Under the pieces are notes generated by a model, which saw nothing but the letters and a program-made list of their open reading frames with translations, did no database searches and was not told the origin of the DNA. From assembly GCA_900128565.1 (NCBI GenBank), contig LT636101.1, positions 1-15,982 of the forward strand: a stretch of 15,982 bases of DNA, given 5' to 3'. Shown piece after piece: positions 8,101-15,929 of this stretch. The position numbers and the translations under genes are program-made. This DNA comes from Stramenopiles sp. TOSAG23-6. Its lineage: Eukaryota > Sar. Within the stretch, counting starts at the first letter, position 1, and each line of letters begins with the position of its first letter.

Positions 8101-11100
8101 ACTTGAGCCGTAAATTCATAGAACCGTCTTTAGGCAGAGGGTTGCGGAGAGAAATTCTTAAGCGAGATACTTCTGAAACTTGTTCAAAGTTAGTTTGAAT
8201 CCAGGAACCTTCAGGATGGCCATATGGATCCCACCATGTCGAAATATTATGATCAAATGCACGATGGCAGTCATTCAATAACATTCTAACTCCTACGGTC
8301 TTTCCCATTATAACATTGAGTACTTTTACTGTAATCGGGCCAACTAATTTTGAGTTTGAATAAATTCCATCTAAAATTGTTTTTATAGCTTTTTTAATGG
8401 CATACTTTTCACACCCTTTATTCTTCATTGCAAGCGCAATTGCAAGCGCAGACGTTTCTCCCAAGTATGCCTTAACTTCACTCTTCGGGATACCAAAGTC
8501 AACGTGAATTACGTCACTTCTTGTCAAGTCATAAATTGATTTAGCTACCGCAACCATACCGTATGATGCTCGTATAATATTCTTGTTGGTTGCTGTAAAT
8601 TCTTCATATGTCAACTTTTCTGCTTCTTTTGGACTGGGACCAACTGTTGAAGTTGCGTCTTTCCACAATGGATTAGGATTAATTTTAAAAGGCTTTTTTA
8701 CGTGATATTTTTTAACCATTTGTTCAGCGAAAGATTTCGCGGTCAACTTCCATGCCGCATTCCAACCGTCCTCCAAAATTCGACCCTCTCGCATTTTCAC
8801 CTTTTGGCCATGTAAATATTTCAGCATATCAACTGCTTTATGCTTCTGTTGTTCTGCTTGTCTGACTGCATTTAATGCTACGGAATTTTGTCCATTTGTT
8901 GGTTTACTATCTTGGCTAATGGTTGTGTGATCGCTACTGCTGAGCGATAACCCTCCAGCATTTAAAAGTCGAAGAAATGTTGTGATTGTTTCTTTGCGTT
9001 CTTGATCAGGCAAACCAATACTGTTGACTTTTCCCCATAATGTTTCATTTAATCCTAGAACGGCACCTTTTGCACCATGCAACTCGACAGTAGATTGGCA
9101 GCCTTTTTTTCTCAATCCTCCAGTAGGACCAACCACAGATACAACTTCTTCCACAATACGGTCTAATATTCCTCCCATTCGACGATCAAATTTGTCAAAG
9201 TCTGACAGTTTATTAACGTTTGGGAGTTTTGATAATTGACTAGACAGAATATTCGAAGTTGTTTCAGCAACTTTGTTGCATGAATTCACTGTATTCAAAT
9301 GACCTTTACTCCTTACACGATCCAGTGCATAGCTTGCCATCCAAGAACTCTTCATATGAAAACCAGATGCTTCGTTGAAAGCATCAACGATAGGAGTCTC
9401 ATATCCATCATTCATAGCTCTACTGATCGGTATTGATGCAGCTTTTGAAGCCCCTAAATTTATCTCGCTATAATCCAACCCAACACTACTCAATAAGAGA
9501 CGCAATGTGTCAGATATTTTAATTATAGAGGAATTTTGTTTCACCATTGCTTCAGCCAGCGATTTTGCTGCTTCGTAACTTGTCTGGCGTAATATGCCAT
9601 GTATATATCGATGCATTTGCTCTTGCTGATCTGCTGATGTAGTAGAAGTAGTATTATGTATTGAAACTACACGTTGAATACTGTTTGAGAGTGCAATTGC
9701 CGCATCATTCGGCTGAGAAACCATTTTCATTGCATATGAACCGAGTGATCCAAAAACAGCCCTCAATGTTATTTCTAAGCCAACTTCGGAACTCCAGTTA
9801 CCTTGATGAATCATAGCCATGCCAATATTTACAAATTTATTTGCTGCTTCATAAAGTCTATTAGAAGCTGAAGAAACCCCGAGGCGAGTTGGCGAACTTT
9901 TGACTAGTTTTTCTGCACGGCGTTTCATCACTGCCCGTAATGTAATATTCATTGATATACNTTGACGGATTTCATTTGGAACTCTAAATTCCGCGGCCCT
10001 TCTTTCTACTTGCCTATATACACTCATGAGATCGATTTGCGAAGTACTTGTTGCAAATCCCCAAAGATTATTCAATGCCATCTTCATCCTATAATCTGTG
10101 TAACCTGATGAAAATGCTTGGTATGACAGTTTGCGAGCTGCTTTATCACTACATCCTTTCAAAAGATTTTTAAACATCACTTTGGTTGATATAATAAGTA
10201 AGTGAAACTTCCAGAGTTTGTTTCCATTCTCATCTATAGCTGGAAAGGATTTTGGTTTCAGCGGATGCCTAAATAATTGTTCAAAGGAGAGAAGTTTTGC
10301 AGCCTCCATTGCAAGTTTTGGTAAAAAGGTATCTGGTGATATACCGGCAATTTGAGATTCTATGACAGCAACTTGCCTTACTGTATTTGCGAGGTTTGAT
10401 CCAGCAGAACGAGCAGCCCATATACGCGTGTCACTAATATTTAATAATGGCGGTGGTACGAATTCTGGCACAGTTCCATTGTTTTCAATTGCTTTTTCCG
10501 TTGCGGTTTTGTTGCCTAATTGGTAATTAGTTTTTGCAGTGATCATTGTGATAAAGTTTTCGCTCATTTGGCGGGCTAAAGCATCGAAAGAACCAAGATC
10601 TATTGCATATCTGACAGAATTTTGTATGGCTGCAACTGATGCCACATAAGCAGTACTATTACGACTCATTCCTGCGGTAAGCAACTTCTTACGAGTAATA
10701 TCTGCCACCCGTTGGATATCGATTGGCATCTTTGGAGGTGCTGGTGGAGGTTCTGGGAAACAAGTCTTTCTTCGAACAGCCCAGCTGCCACTAGGCGGAA
10801 ATGCATCATCAATACTTGTGGCATCTTTCCCAATGAGACAATCGACGCGTTTTACAAATATGCATGTCTTGGTTCTTGTATCGAACTCAATTCCCCAAGG
10901 GCAAAGCTTCTCATATAGTAAACATGCTCGTTGACAGTACGCAATATCTCCATTCATTCGGAAGTTGCCGGCACCATTTCTACTATATTCTATCTTTTTG
11001 AAACCAATTCCTGTAACACATTTATCACTCAGCGCATGTGAAATATACCAGTAGTCACATCGTTTTTTTTTAACGTCATTATTTATTCGGCATAATTGAG

Positions 11101-14100
11101 TACAGTATTCGATCTTATCTACAAATGACATGCTAGTAGGATTTTCAATTTTTGTCGTGGTTTCTTTTATGCCCACTATTTTTGTGTTTCGACTTCGCCA
11201 TACAATCTTGCTACCAGAGAGACCCAATAAGGGCCACTTGAATCCCTTTTCCTGCTTACCAGGTTTAAACTTGTTGAAAATATTAGAATCGGAACCAATT
11301 ATCCCACAGCCATGTTCATTGCGTGGGCTTCTATGATAATACTCAATACAACCTTTCTTAGGGCTCGGTGGATCATCGATGCCTTGCAGAGGCCGTATTA
11401 TTGGAAGGTCTTCCGTGGAATATGTTTCACATTCTTGCGTTGTTTTTAACTTTTCATCGCCACCATCGTGAAATGCACGATCGGTTGCCTCGATTTGGAA
11501 GCTATAACCAGAACACACCTTTTCCTTTTCTTGAAGTAATGTTGGAGACGTAATTCCAGCCGGACATCTTCCATCCATACCACATGTTTCGTCACAATGA
11601 AACCACATTCCCGACTTTTTATTCTGAAACCACACTTTATCAAGAACCTTCAAAGGCGTACCAACATTTTTTAAAGTAGAAAATAAAGTAAAAGCAGAAT
11701 CAATACAGTCTTCTTCCTTTGATGTCATATTTAGACTGCTCATTGTATAGTTTCCGGGGCAATATGTCTTGGGTGAACACCAATCTCCTAAACATTTCAT
11801 AAACATTTTTGATTTTCTTCCCGCCAACCAAATTGTATCACCGACGTGAACACGTTCACCAATATCTCGACCGGACGCAAATAATTTAAATGCACTATCA
11901 CCACAGGGTTTTTCCATTCTTGAATATTCACTTGAGTCAATATTCATCATTTTCATGTGCGAAGTTGCATTAGTGACGAGAAGTTGATATTTGAAAAGTT
12001 TTTGATTCTGAAATTCCTCCGTATTTTGATCTTCATTATTTTTTGGAGTATCAAGTGCAAAAAAAGCAACCTTTTTACTCCAGCGACTGAACTTTTTTGA
12101 ATCGGAATTAAATTGCCCCGACAAGAGACTGTTTTCCCCACAAAATCCAGGAAATCCAATATCACGCCAATAACTCGACCAGCAAGCGCGCCATCGTTTG
12201 TCTTTAATTCCTTCAACTGCTGCATTGTAATCATTATAGAGTTCAAAATCTTTATTGAGTGTTTCACGTTTTAAATTCCACGTTTTGGTAAAATCTTTAT
12301 ATGGCTGATACTTTTTTGGATCTTTCAATCTCTTATAATATATCTTTTGATGTGACGCAGCGCAGTTATCACATAACCGCAAAATGATAAAATTAAAACT
12401 GTTTTGATACATTTGATTGAACGCATTTGCTTTATACGTTTCCGACTTTCCTGTGAAAGTTTGGCTGTAAGATTGATGACCCAAGTTGAGCATGAGTTTC
12501 CATTCACATGATTTACCACTGAAACCATCAATACATTTACATTTGCCTGTAGTCTTCTTACAAGTTCCTCGCGAGCCGCAATCTACACCATAGCACAAAT
12601 CTAGAGGCTTCATTAATTTTGGAGGTAAATGAGGAAATGGTTCAGATTGCGTTGGTGGTTTGATCGAGTACTTGTAGAGCCAGCTGCGTTTTGGATATGA
12701 CAACGGAGGGAATCCTTCCGGAGCAGCATATCCTAGGGGTGGGTTAATGCTATCTCTTGCATACTTTGGTACAGGGGGCAATTCACCAATAGGTGCTGGA
12801 ACTTGTATATTTTTGAATCCTCTTGCCGAGCGTTCATATAGAGTGGCCCATGTAGGACAAGTTCCACCTGATCTACATTGACCTCCCTCGGAGCCCTTTG
12901 GGCAATGAACAAAACCATCATCACTTTTTCTGGCATGTAAAGGACGTAGCCATACAATGTCCCCGACTCGGATAAAGCCACCATCCGCAGAACATTTTTT
13001 CCCATCAGAAATAATCTGTGTATGTACAGTTTTAGCGGGACCAATATCAGAAGAAGGCTTGATTCTCAAACCAGAACCATTTCTATCACATACACATGCG
13101 GATTCATCAATATCACCACATACCATTTCAACTCCATTGTGATTATATTGAACAAACTGAACTCCACCATTTACACCAAAGTCTTGAAAAATGCACCCTG
13201 TCCGCTGACTCAATACACCACTTTTCGCAAAACCATCAGTTGAGTTCCTATAATCTCCAATATCTGCTTTCCAGCCTTCAAATCGTTTTGTCTCGACTAA
13301 CATTTTATGGAATTTGTGACACTGATGTATTGTGAAAAAATATTTTTTTTGGTTTACAAAAAATCGTTAGGTATGGAATTTCGTACAAAATAAATAAATT
13401 TTAAATTCAATTTTGAAAACGTACATAGTTTGACAATCTTTTCCATCCGGCTTTCTCACAATAATTTTCTGTAGTTAATATTGCTACATCAAAATTTGTA
13501 TTTCCAGATTCCGTTGATAATTCATCGACGTTTTGTTTCTGACTTATTTCATAATCAGGTTTTTCTATGCCATTGGTGTTCCAGCTTCCACCATTAGCAG
13601 TTGTGCTTAAATATATATGAGTTTTTACGGCTTCTGGAGGTTTCTTCTCAGTTGATAGCACCGAAGCAATGTCACGTTGTATATCAGCATCTTTATTAGG
13701 ACCATCTTTCCATAATGGTTGATCTTCATCTGTGCTAGATTGTATTTTATCAATATTTGAAGTAACAGTTACACTTTTGTCTCTTTGTTTTTTTTGTCTT
13801 TCTAAAGTTCTTGAATTGTTTTCTTTAAATCTTTCCACATCTACTAATTGTTTTTTTTCTTTAAATCTTTCCACATCTACTTCCTTGGATCGTCTTAAAT
13901 TTTTAAGACCTAGAGTGATTTGGGTTTCAATATCTTCATTATCAAGATTTTGTGATTGTTGTGCCACATTGAGTGATTTAATCATAGTCTCTATTTTAAT
14001 TCTCTCACAATCTCCCGGTGTCCCATCGAATCCAACACAATTGCTATCATAAATTTCATTTAACCCTCGATAATCCGTAGTATCAAGTGATATTTCACCG

Positions 14101-14852
14101 ATTGATGAAGATATATTTCTAATACCTTGTATACGTTCATCAATACAAGCAGATTGGCCATGGGCAGCATGCTTATGTAGCCATGAAGAATGACACGGCG
14201 CCTTTAAACCAAACGTTGGTCCTTTCTGATTACCAATGAGACATTGGTATATTGCACCACNCCAGCCACAAGACGTTTTTTCCACACATTTAATACAACT
14301 ATTTATAGACATACAATCATATGGAACTACTGTTTTATTCTTTAGCAGTGCATTTACAGTATCATTAAGTTTATTGTGTGTGTCATTTGCAGTTGTAATC
14401 AACGTAGTAAGATTCTTGAAAGGTGTGATGGTAGGTGACTTAAAAGGAATAACATTATCATTACAAGACCCTGTAGTTGAGTTACACAATATTCGCGGCA
14501 TTGTATGATTAGTAGCCGTCACATTTGGTCGAGGACTGTCATGAATGTGTCGGATCAGATTTTCTGATTCATTTAATAGTGTATCAATAGACGGCAATAC
14601 AAACTTCAACAGTGTGGTTGATTTTCTTTGGCCTCCCGCAGTGACGTTAACAGTTGGATCAAAGAATCCATCAAGTTGGTGTGGTACATCTCCGTCAGTG
14701 CCACAAGGATATAACCCTTTACCACACTGTAGTTTTTGTGTCCTTTTGGTATTCAATTGGGCTATATTTTGTTTGTTTTCATCAAGAGCTATCGCCTGCA
14801 GTTCACCAAAAACTGACAAACATAACATTACAATAAGGAAAATTAGACACAT
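2132..14852 (-). CDS. Giant secreted multidomain protein of about 4205 aa, two exons
   Basis: Exons are 14852-13425 (476 codons) and 13321-2132 (3729 codons plus TAA), joined in phase 0 across a 103-nt intron. The ATG at 14852 is the first in frame after a stop and begins a clear signal peptide (residues 1-22). Order of parts, in whole-protein residues: PSI-like (180-220), short acidic/basic repeats (about 325-350), triad A lobe 1 (586-633), Pro-rich linker, EGF (719-748), triad A lobes 2-3 plus half-lobe (949-1097), PAN-like Cys hairpins (about 1212-1330), long helical region (1342-2162), discoidin-like segment (2163-2272), Cys-rich PSI-like motif, triad B (2390-2821), F5/8 type C modules with a PAN-like insert (about 2842-3215), a third discoidin-like segment (3243-3320), triad C (3325-3756), ricin-like beta region and Cys-rich tail. 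There is no C-terminal membrane helix or GPI signal. It is probably an extracellular adhesin or matrix protein; binding partners are unknown. One X codon (9961) is ambiguous. Confidence 0.85.
2135..3481 (-). other. C-terminal beta-rich (ricin-like?) region and Cys-rich tail
   Basis: The first half (3481-2744) has repeats of a W/G/D type: NLWQVKWLKDNLYILEA, DGQPGDFLCLSS, AVWVLERIDSGQWFRIKS. These resemble ricin-like or other beta-trefoil lectin repeats, though no intact QxW motif is visible. The DGxxGDFLCLS string also occurs in the discoidin-like segment before triad B. The tail (2743-2135) carries the Cys motifs CDSFGPGC, CINVC and KACTYKHVG, then a Pro/Arg-rich hydrophilic end with a CDGWPC pair. 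No membrane anchor is seen. Confidence 0.4.
3482..4777 (-). repeat. Triad C of VGDxVWL lobes
   Basis: C1 is at 4777-4583 (LLNVGDSIWLRN...WLSC...C...GQCPT), C2 at 4387-4235 (LKVYVSGKDIGE, VVRVGDFVYL, QWLNC...C...GQCPGE) and C3 at 4192-4079 (CTGERFQLYAQGRNKGD, IQEDDIIFI, FMTC). The half-lobe is at 3553-3482 (CQEMSFGIHFTSSR). C3 and the half-lobe are pushed apart by an insertion of about 170 residues (4063-3554) made of a charged helix, an Ala/Arg run and RRRRKRRRSRWW. The linker between C1 and C2 contains GIPKYAPKEAF, matching PVPKYARDS in triad A. Confidence 0.7.
3779..3994 (-). other. Ala/Arg-rich charged helix ending in a polybasic run
   Basis: About 70 residues of Glu/Lys/Arg/Ala (TERERLALIVKQRAKEAEEE, then RKAAEAAARKKAA and IIAARAAAAARRRRKRRRS) read as one long helix or coiled coil. 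The DNA has a run of GCT/GCC triplets near 3816-3860. The polybasic end fits a furin-type R-x-[KR]-R site, but a basic binding patch is equally possible. Confidence 0.5.
5105..6226 (-). other. F5/8 type C region with PAN-like and Arg-rich insertions
   Basis: The first part (6226-6080) has CSTAFDGSINTWWEP, TYIEATF and ELSRFRLYR, the N-terminal half of a discoidin domain. A PAN-like Cys hairpin follows (6046-5819). A second, fuller F5/8 type C domain (5818-5105) shows GGWIPLS, SPWMSVDLGKI, GIITQGI, AWVKSYRASSSND and the classic end ATRARYIRIEP, IGMRIGVI. An insertion of about 120 residues between these halves carries the Arg-rich string TRRSRRSRSRW (5455-5420). Canonical F5/8 type C domains are about 150 residues; this one is about 235. 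Confidence 0.75.
6287..7582 (-). repeat. Triad B of VGDxVWL lobes
   Basis: B1 lies at 7582-7400 (LRVGDTIWLR...LQC...C...GKCAD), B2 at 6769-6611 (CGNEAFKIYVSS, LLSVGDTVWLYN, WLSC...C...RCPAE) and B3 at 6547-6377 (CTGSAFKIYA, ISAGDTVWFQN, KWINC...C...GDCDG). The half-lobe is at 6343-6287 (CVAQGFEIHSSKR..DGG). As in triad A, a Pro-rich linker and the string TFRFQLAANNTTS (compare LFKYQLLVTNATS in A) lie between lobes 1 and 2. The same spot also holds a tandem Cys repeat. Confidence 0.72.
6920..7108 (-). repeat. Tandem 'NCLxxDHC' Cys repeat inside triad B
   Basis: CAKVSNPLPTNCLEEDHC is followed 37 residues later by CKKVKNPSKSNCLFKDHC. The spacing C-x10-C-x5-C is identical in both. A lone C-x12-C pair links them. 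These are small disulphide loops inserted between lobes 1 and 2 of the triad. Confidence 0.65.
7673..7792 (-). other. Cys-rich PSI-like motif upstream of triad B
   Basis: CRNILGCTVKKNKCEQLAC followed by DCSLMPGCNW repeats the logic of the PSI-like domain in exon 1 and of the C-terminal tail motif CDSFGPGCVYKNKQCINVC. It probably forms a small disulphide knot. The grouping is by eye. Confidence 0.4.
7934..8263 (-). other. Discoidin-like (F5/8 type C-like) segment before triad B
   Basis: RAFDHNISTWWDPYG is the 'AFDgn.sTWW' hallmark of F5/8 type C / galactose-binding folds. It is followed by SWIQTNF, VSRLRISLRN, a DGDFLCLS loop and the end motif TFQGITDVYFYG. The second half matches the segment before triad C (end motif TFPGISELQFYG). 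Discoidin domains bind glycans or membranes; the ligand here is unknown. Confidence 0.6.
8264..10726 (-). other. Unrecognised helical region of about 820 residues
   Basis: After a Pro-rich hinge (PEPPPAPPKMP) the cysteine content falls sharply. The sequence becomes rich in Ala, Leu, Ser, Lys and Met in amphipathic stretches, for example SFAEQMVKKYHV and SALAIALAMKNKGCEKYAIK. Segments of the type 'AA..L......A..M......' recur roughly every 60-75 residues, for example YEAANKFVNIGMAM and YEAAKSLAEAMV. This suggests a degenerate helical-repeat rod or solenoid. It ends at the Cys just before the discoidin-like segment. I do not recognise any family. One residue is undetermined (codon NGT, 9961). 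Confidence 0.5.
10754..11353 (-). other. PAN/Apple-like cysteine hairpins
   Basis: Two adjacent copies are visible: YCTQLC...KRCDYWYI...DKC, and YCQRAC...KLCPWGIEF...KTCIF. The pattern is C-x3-C, 6-10 residues, C-x-W-x-I, then C. A third copy, DCQRAC...KCNWGIKW...ACYF, lies at about 6046-5819. The pattern resembles the core hairpin of PAN/Apple domains, which bind proteins or carbohydrates. The assignment is by eye and tentative. Confidence 0.45.
11459..12994 (-). repeat. Triad A of VGDxVWL lobes (three lobes plus closing half-lobe)
   Basis: Lobe A1 is at 12994-12851 (C...IRVGDIVWL...HC...C...GTCPT), A2 at 11905-11753 (CGDSAFKLFASGRDIGE, VHVGDTIWL, MKC...C...YCPG) and A3 at 11707-11555 (CIDSAFTLF, LKVLDKVWF, WFHC...C...GRCPAG). 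A half-lobe follows at 11515-11459 (CSGYSFQIEATDR..DGG). Between A1 and A2 sit a Pro-rich linker (containing VPKYA), the EGF domain and an unrecognised stretch ending in LFKYQLLVTNATS. The lobe pattern, F-x-[IL]-hydrophobic, about 12 residues, V-G-D-x-[VI]-W-[LF], then W-[LFI]-x-C, resembles a beta-trefoil lobe, with added cysteines. No named family is recognised. Confidence 0.7.
12506..12595 (-). other. EGF-like domain
   Basis: The six cysteines follow the canonical EGF spacing C-x4-C-x5-C-x6-C-x-C-x8-C (CYGVDCGSRGTC, then CKCIDGFSGKSC). The 'CxCxxGFxGxxC' ending is the EGF signature. It lies inside the linker between lobes 1 and 2 of triad A. EGF modules are extracellular, in line with the signal peptide. 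Confidence 0.88.
13322..13424 (-). repeat. Introner-like intron, copy 2 (complete, 103 nt, in giant gene)
   Basis: On the minus strand the donor is TAT|GTACGT (G at 13424). Then come a T-rich stretch, the diverged core TTTTGTACGAAATTCCATACC, the branch site CTAAC (complement of 13366-13370), a pyrimidine/A-rich stretch and the acceptor CATCAG|TGT (G at 13322). Removal joins ...AGWKRLSNY to CHKFHKMLVETK... in frame, phase 0. The upstream frame would otherwise stop 5 codons into the intron. The downstream frame would otherwise begin with a methionine that has no signal peptide, although the protein is Cys- and EGF-rich. The branch-to-acceptor distance is about 44 nt. Confidence 0.87.
13821..13881 (-). 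repeat. Tandem 36-nt in-frame duplication in exon 1
   Basis: The 25-base string beginning TTCTTTAAATCTTTCCACAT occurs at 13821-13845 and again at 13857-13881, with a 36-nt period. It encodes DVERFKEKKQLV followed by DVERFKENNSRT. The perfect nucleotide identity points to a recent in-frame duplication in a charged, low-complexity stretch. Confidence 0.85.
14193..14315 (-). other. PSI-like cysteine domain (residues 180-220 of the giant protein)
   Basis: The cysteines at 180, 186, 189, 195, 204 and 220 follow the PSI (plexin-semaphorin-integrin) pattern C-x5-C-x2-C-x5-CGW-x. The residue after CGW is encoded by NGT because of the ambiguous base at 14261. TGT (Cys) would complete the usual CGWC. 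PSI modules are small extracellular disulphide domains that orient neighbouring domains. Confidence 0.6.
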
Positions 14853-15045
14853 CCCTCTACTCTTTATATCTTAGAGTATCTCATTCAAAGTAAGCTTTAT
14901 TTATTTATATGGTGGTCTAAACTCAATTTTAAAATGAATAATATTATAATAATCAATGAAAGTGCGTTTGCAAGTGTATTCCTGTATTTCCTTGGGCAAA
15001 AATGCTCGAAAAATATATGCTCCTCTAAAAAAAATGCGCAATTTA
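14853..15045 (-). promoter_or_regulatory. Upstream spacer of the giant gene
   Basis: These 193 AT-rich bases separate the small minus-strand frame from the giant gene's ATG. They should contain the giant gene's promoter and the 3' UTR of the small frame. An AATAAA on minus overlaps the small frame's stop (complement of 15042-15047). A second AATAAATAAA-like run lies near 14897-14908. No TATA box can be singled out in such AT-rich sequence. Confidence 0.35.
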
Positions 15046-15258
15046 TTAATTATCATCTGATAAAGCCGGGCATGTTTGTGCCATATTTTTTTTAGATTTT
15101 GCTCGTCTCGAAGCAGATTCTGGAAAATCTCTTCGCTCGAGCTTCTGGAACCATATCTGTGTGTGTGCAGTAGTAAGAGGTACCAGTTTTGAAAGTATCT
15201 GTTTGATTTTCTCTACAGCATCTATATATAACTCGGTGAATGCACAGCACAGTAGCAT
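15046..15258 (-). CDS. Hypothetical 70-residue protein
   Basis: The frame starts at an ATG with A at -3 (complement of 15256-15258) and ends in TAA directly joined to an AATAAA signal. The product begins MLLCCAFTELYIDAVEKIKQ, continues as an amphipathic helix (ILSKL) and ends in a basic, Arg/Lys/Ser-rich half (LERRDFPESASRRAKSKK). I recognise no family. In its favour are its place, divergent from the PRKRIP1-like gene with only 68 bases between the start codons, and its tidy stop and poly(A) layout. Against it is its length, which could arise by chance. It could also be the last exon of a longer gene. Confidence 0.4.
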   Translation of the reverse strand: MLLCCAFTELYIDAVEKIKQILSKLVPLTTAHTQIWFQKLERRDFPESASRRAKSKKNMAQTCPALSDDN

Positions 15259-15326
15259 ATTTATAGATTGGTAAATTTTACTTGTATAATAGATATATTT
15301 GTACCTCTTGATCGGTAAGTGTCAAT
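15259..15326. promoter_or_regulatory. Short divergent spacer upstream of the PRKRIP1-like gene
   Basis: Only 68 bases lie between the ATG of the PRKRIP1-like gene (plus) and the small minus-strand frame. If both are genes, this is a very compact bidirectional promoter. It is AT-rich (TATAATAGATATAT near 15285-15298). No motif can be assigned with confidence. Confidence 0.3.
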
Positions 15327-15929
15327 ATGGGTCGTTTTAGATCTAATCAAGTTCACAGTGATCTTTACACCACTCTGGATGACGTCTCTTATAAAGACTC
15401 TGTTGGTANTAAGGTAACAAAAAAAGATGGCTCTCTTGATGTTGAAAAGCTTTCGAAACAATCAGCGGGCTTAGTTGTTGCGGAAAAATTAACACAACAT
15501 GACCGTTCTACTGCATACTTGAGTAGTGCAGATTGGCATAACTACAGGAAGATTCGTGATAAAGAAGAACTTCGAGTCGCCGCCATGTTTAGTTCTCAAA
15601 ATAAACGAAAAAAAGCAACAGCATTTGATAGACGAAGGGAAAAAAACCGATTAGATGCTGAAGCAAAGACAGCAAAGAATAGAGCGAAACGACAGGCGAA
15701 GAAACTGGCGCGTGCAAAGAAACGTTTAAAGAAAAATTCTGGTGCATCGACTGTTTCTTCCACTACTGCTGCTACAGAAAACATACCAAAAACGGCAGGT
15801 CAGATTGCATATGAAAGAGAATTGGCAAAGAATAAACGTGTTAAAGAAGAAAAGGAAAAAGCTGAAGCTACCAATGCCCTACTTGAGGTGAGGAAAACAA
15901 AATCATGTGAACCTGCGACTGGACGTAAT
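15327..15929 (+). CDS. PRKRIP1 (DUF1168)-like spliceosomal protein, 5' exon (partial)
   Basis: The ATG at 15327 (context TCAATATGG) opens a frame of 201 codons up to an intron donor at 15930. One codon (15408-15410, ANT) is ambiguous. After about 65 poorly conserved residues comes the DUF1168 core: SADWHNYRKIRDKEELR, then a helix FDRRREKNRLDAEAKTAKNR and the basic run AKRQAKKLARAKKRLKKN. PRKRIP1 homologues show the same order (a 'FHxYRxxRRxE' motif, then 'LEKNK..AEEQTAKRRKKRQK'). PRKRIP1 is a component of late catalytic spliceosomes and binds RNA through its basic helix. A second charged helix (YERELAKNKRVKEEKEKAEA) follows. The frame stays open to the window edge through intron sequence, so the 3' end is missing. 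Family assignment is good; function is taken from the family. Confidence 0.75.

Noticed and set aside
13301-13303. Methionine at 13303 as the start of a separate giant gene
   Set aside because: No signal peptide follows it although the protein is EGF/Cys-rich, and a well-formed intron lies 18 bases upstream joining it in frame to the secreted N-terminal part.
2461-13335. Many plus-strand frames of 60-113 codons opposite the giant gene
   Set aside because: They are scattered, have no recognisable domains and lie antisense to a continuous, domain-rich coding region. They are shadows.
15261-15784. Minus-strand frames opposite the PRKRIP1-like exon
   Set aside because: They are antisense to a recognisable conserved domain; the Phe/Ala-rich translation is a by-product of Lys/Arg-rich coding sequence.
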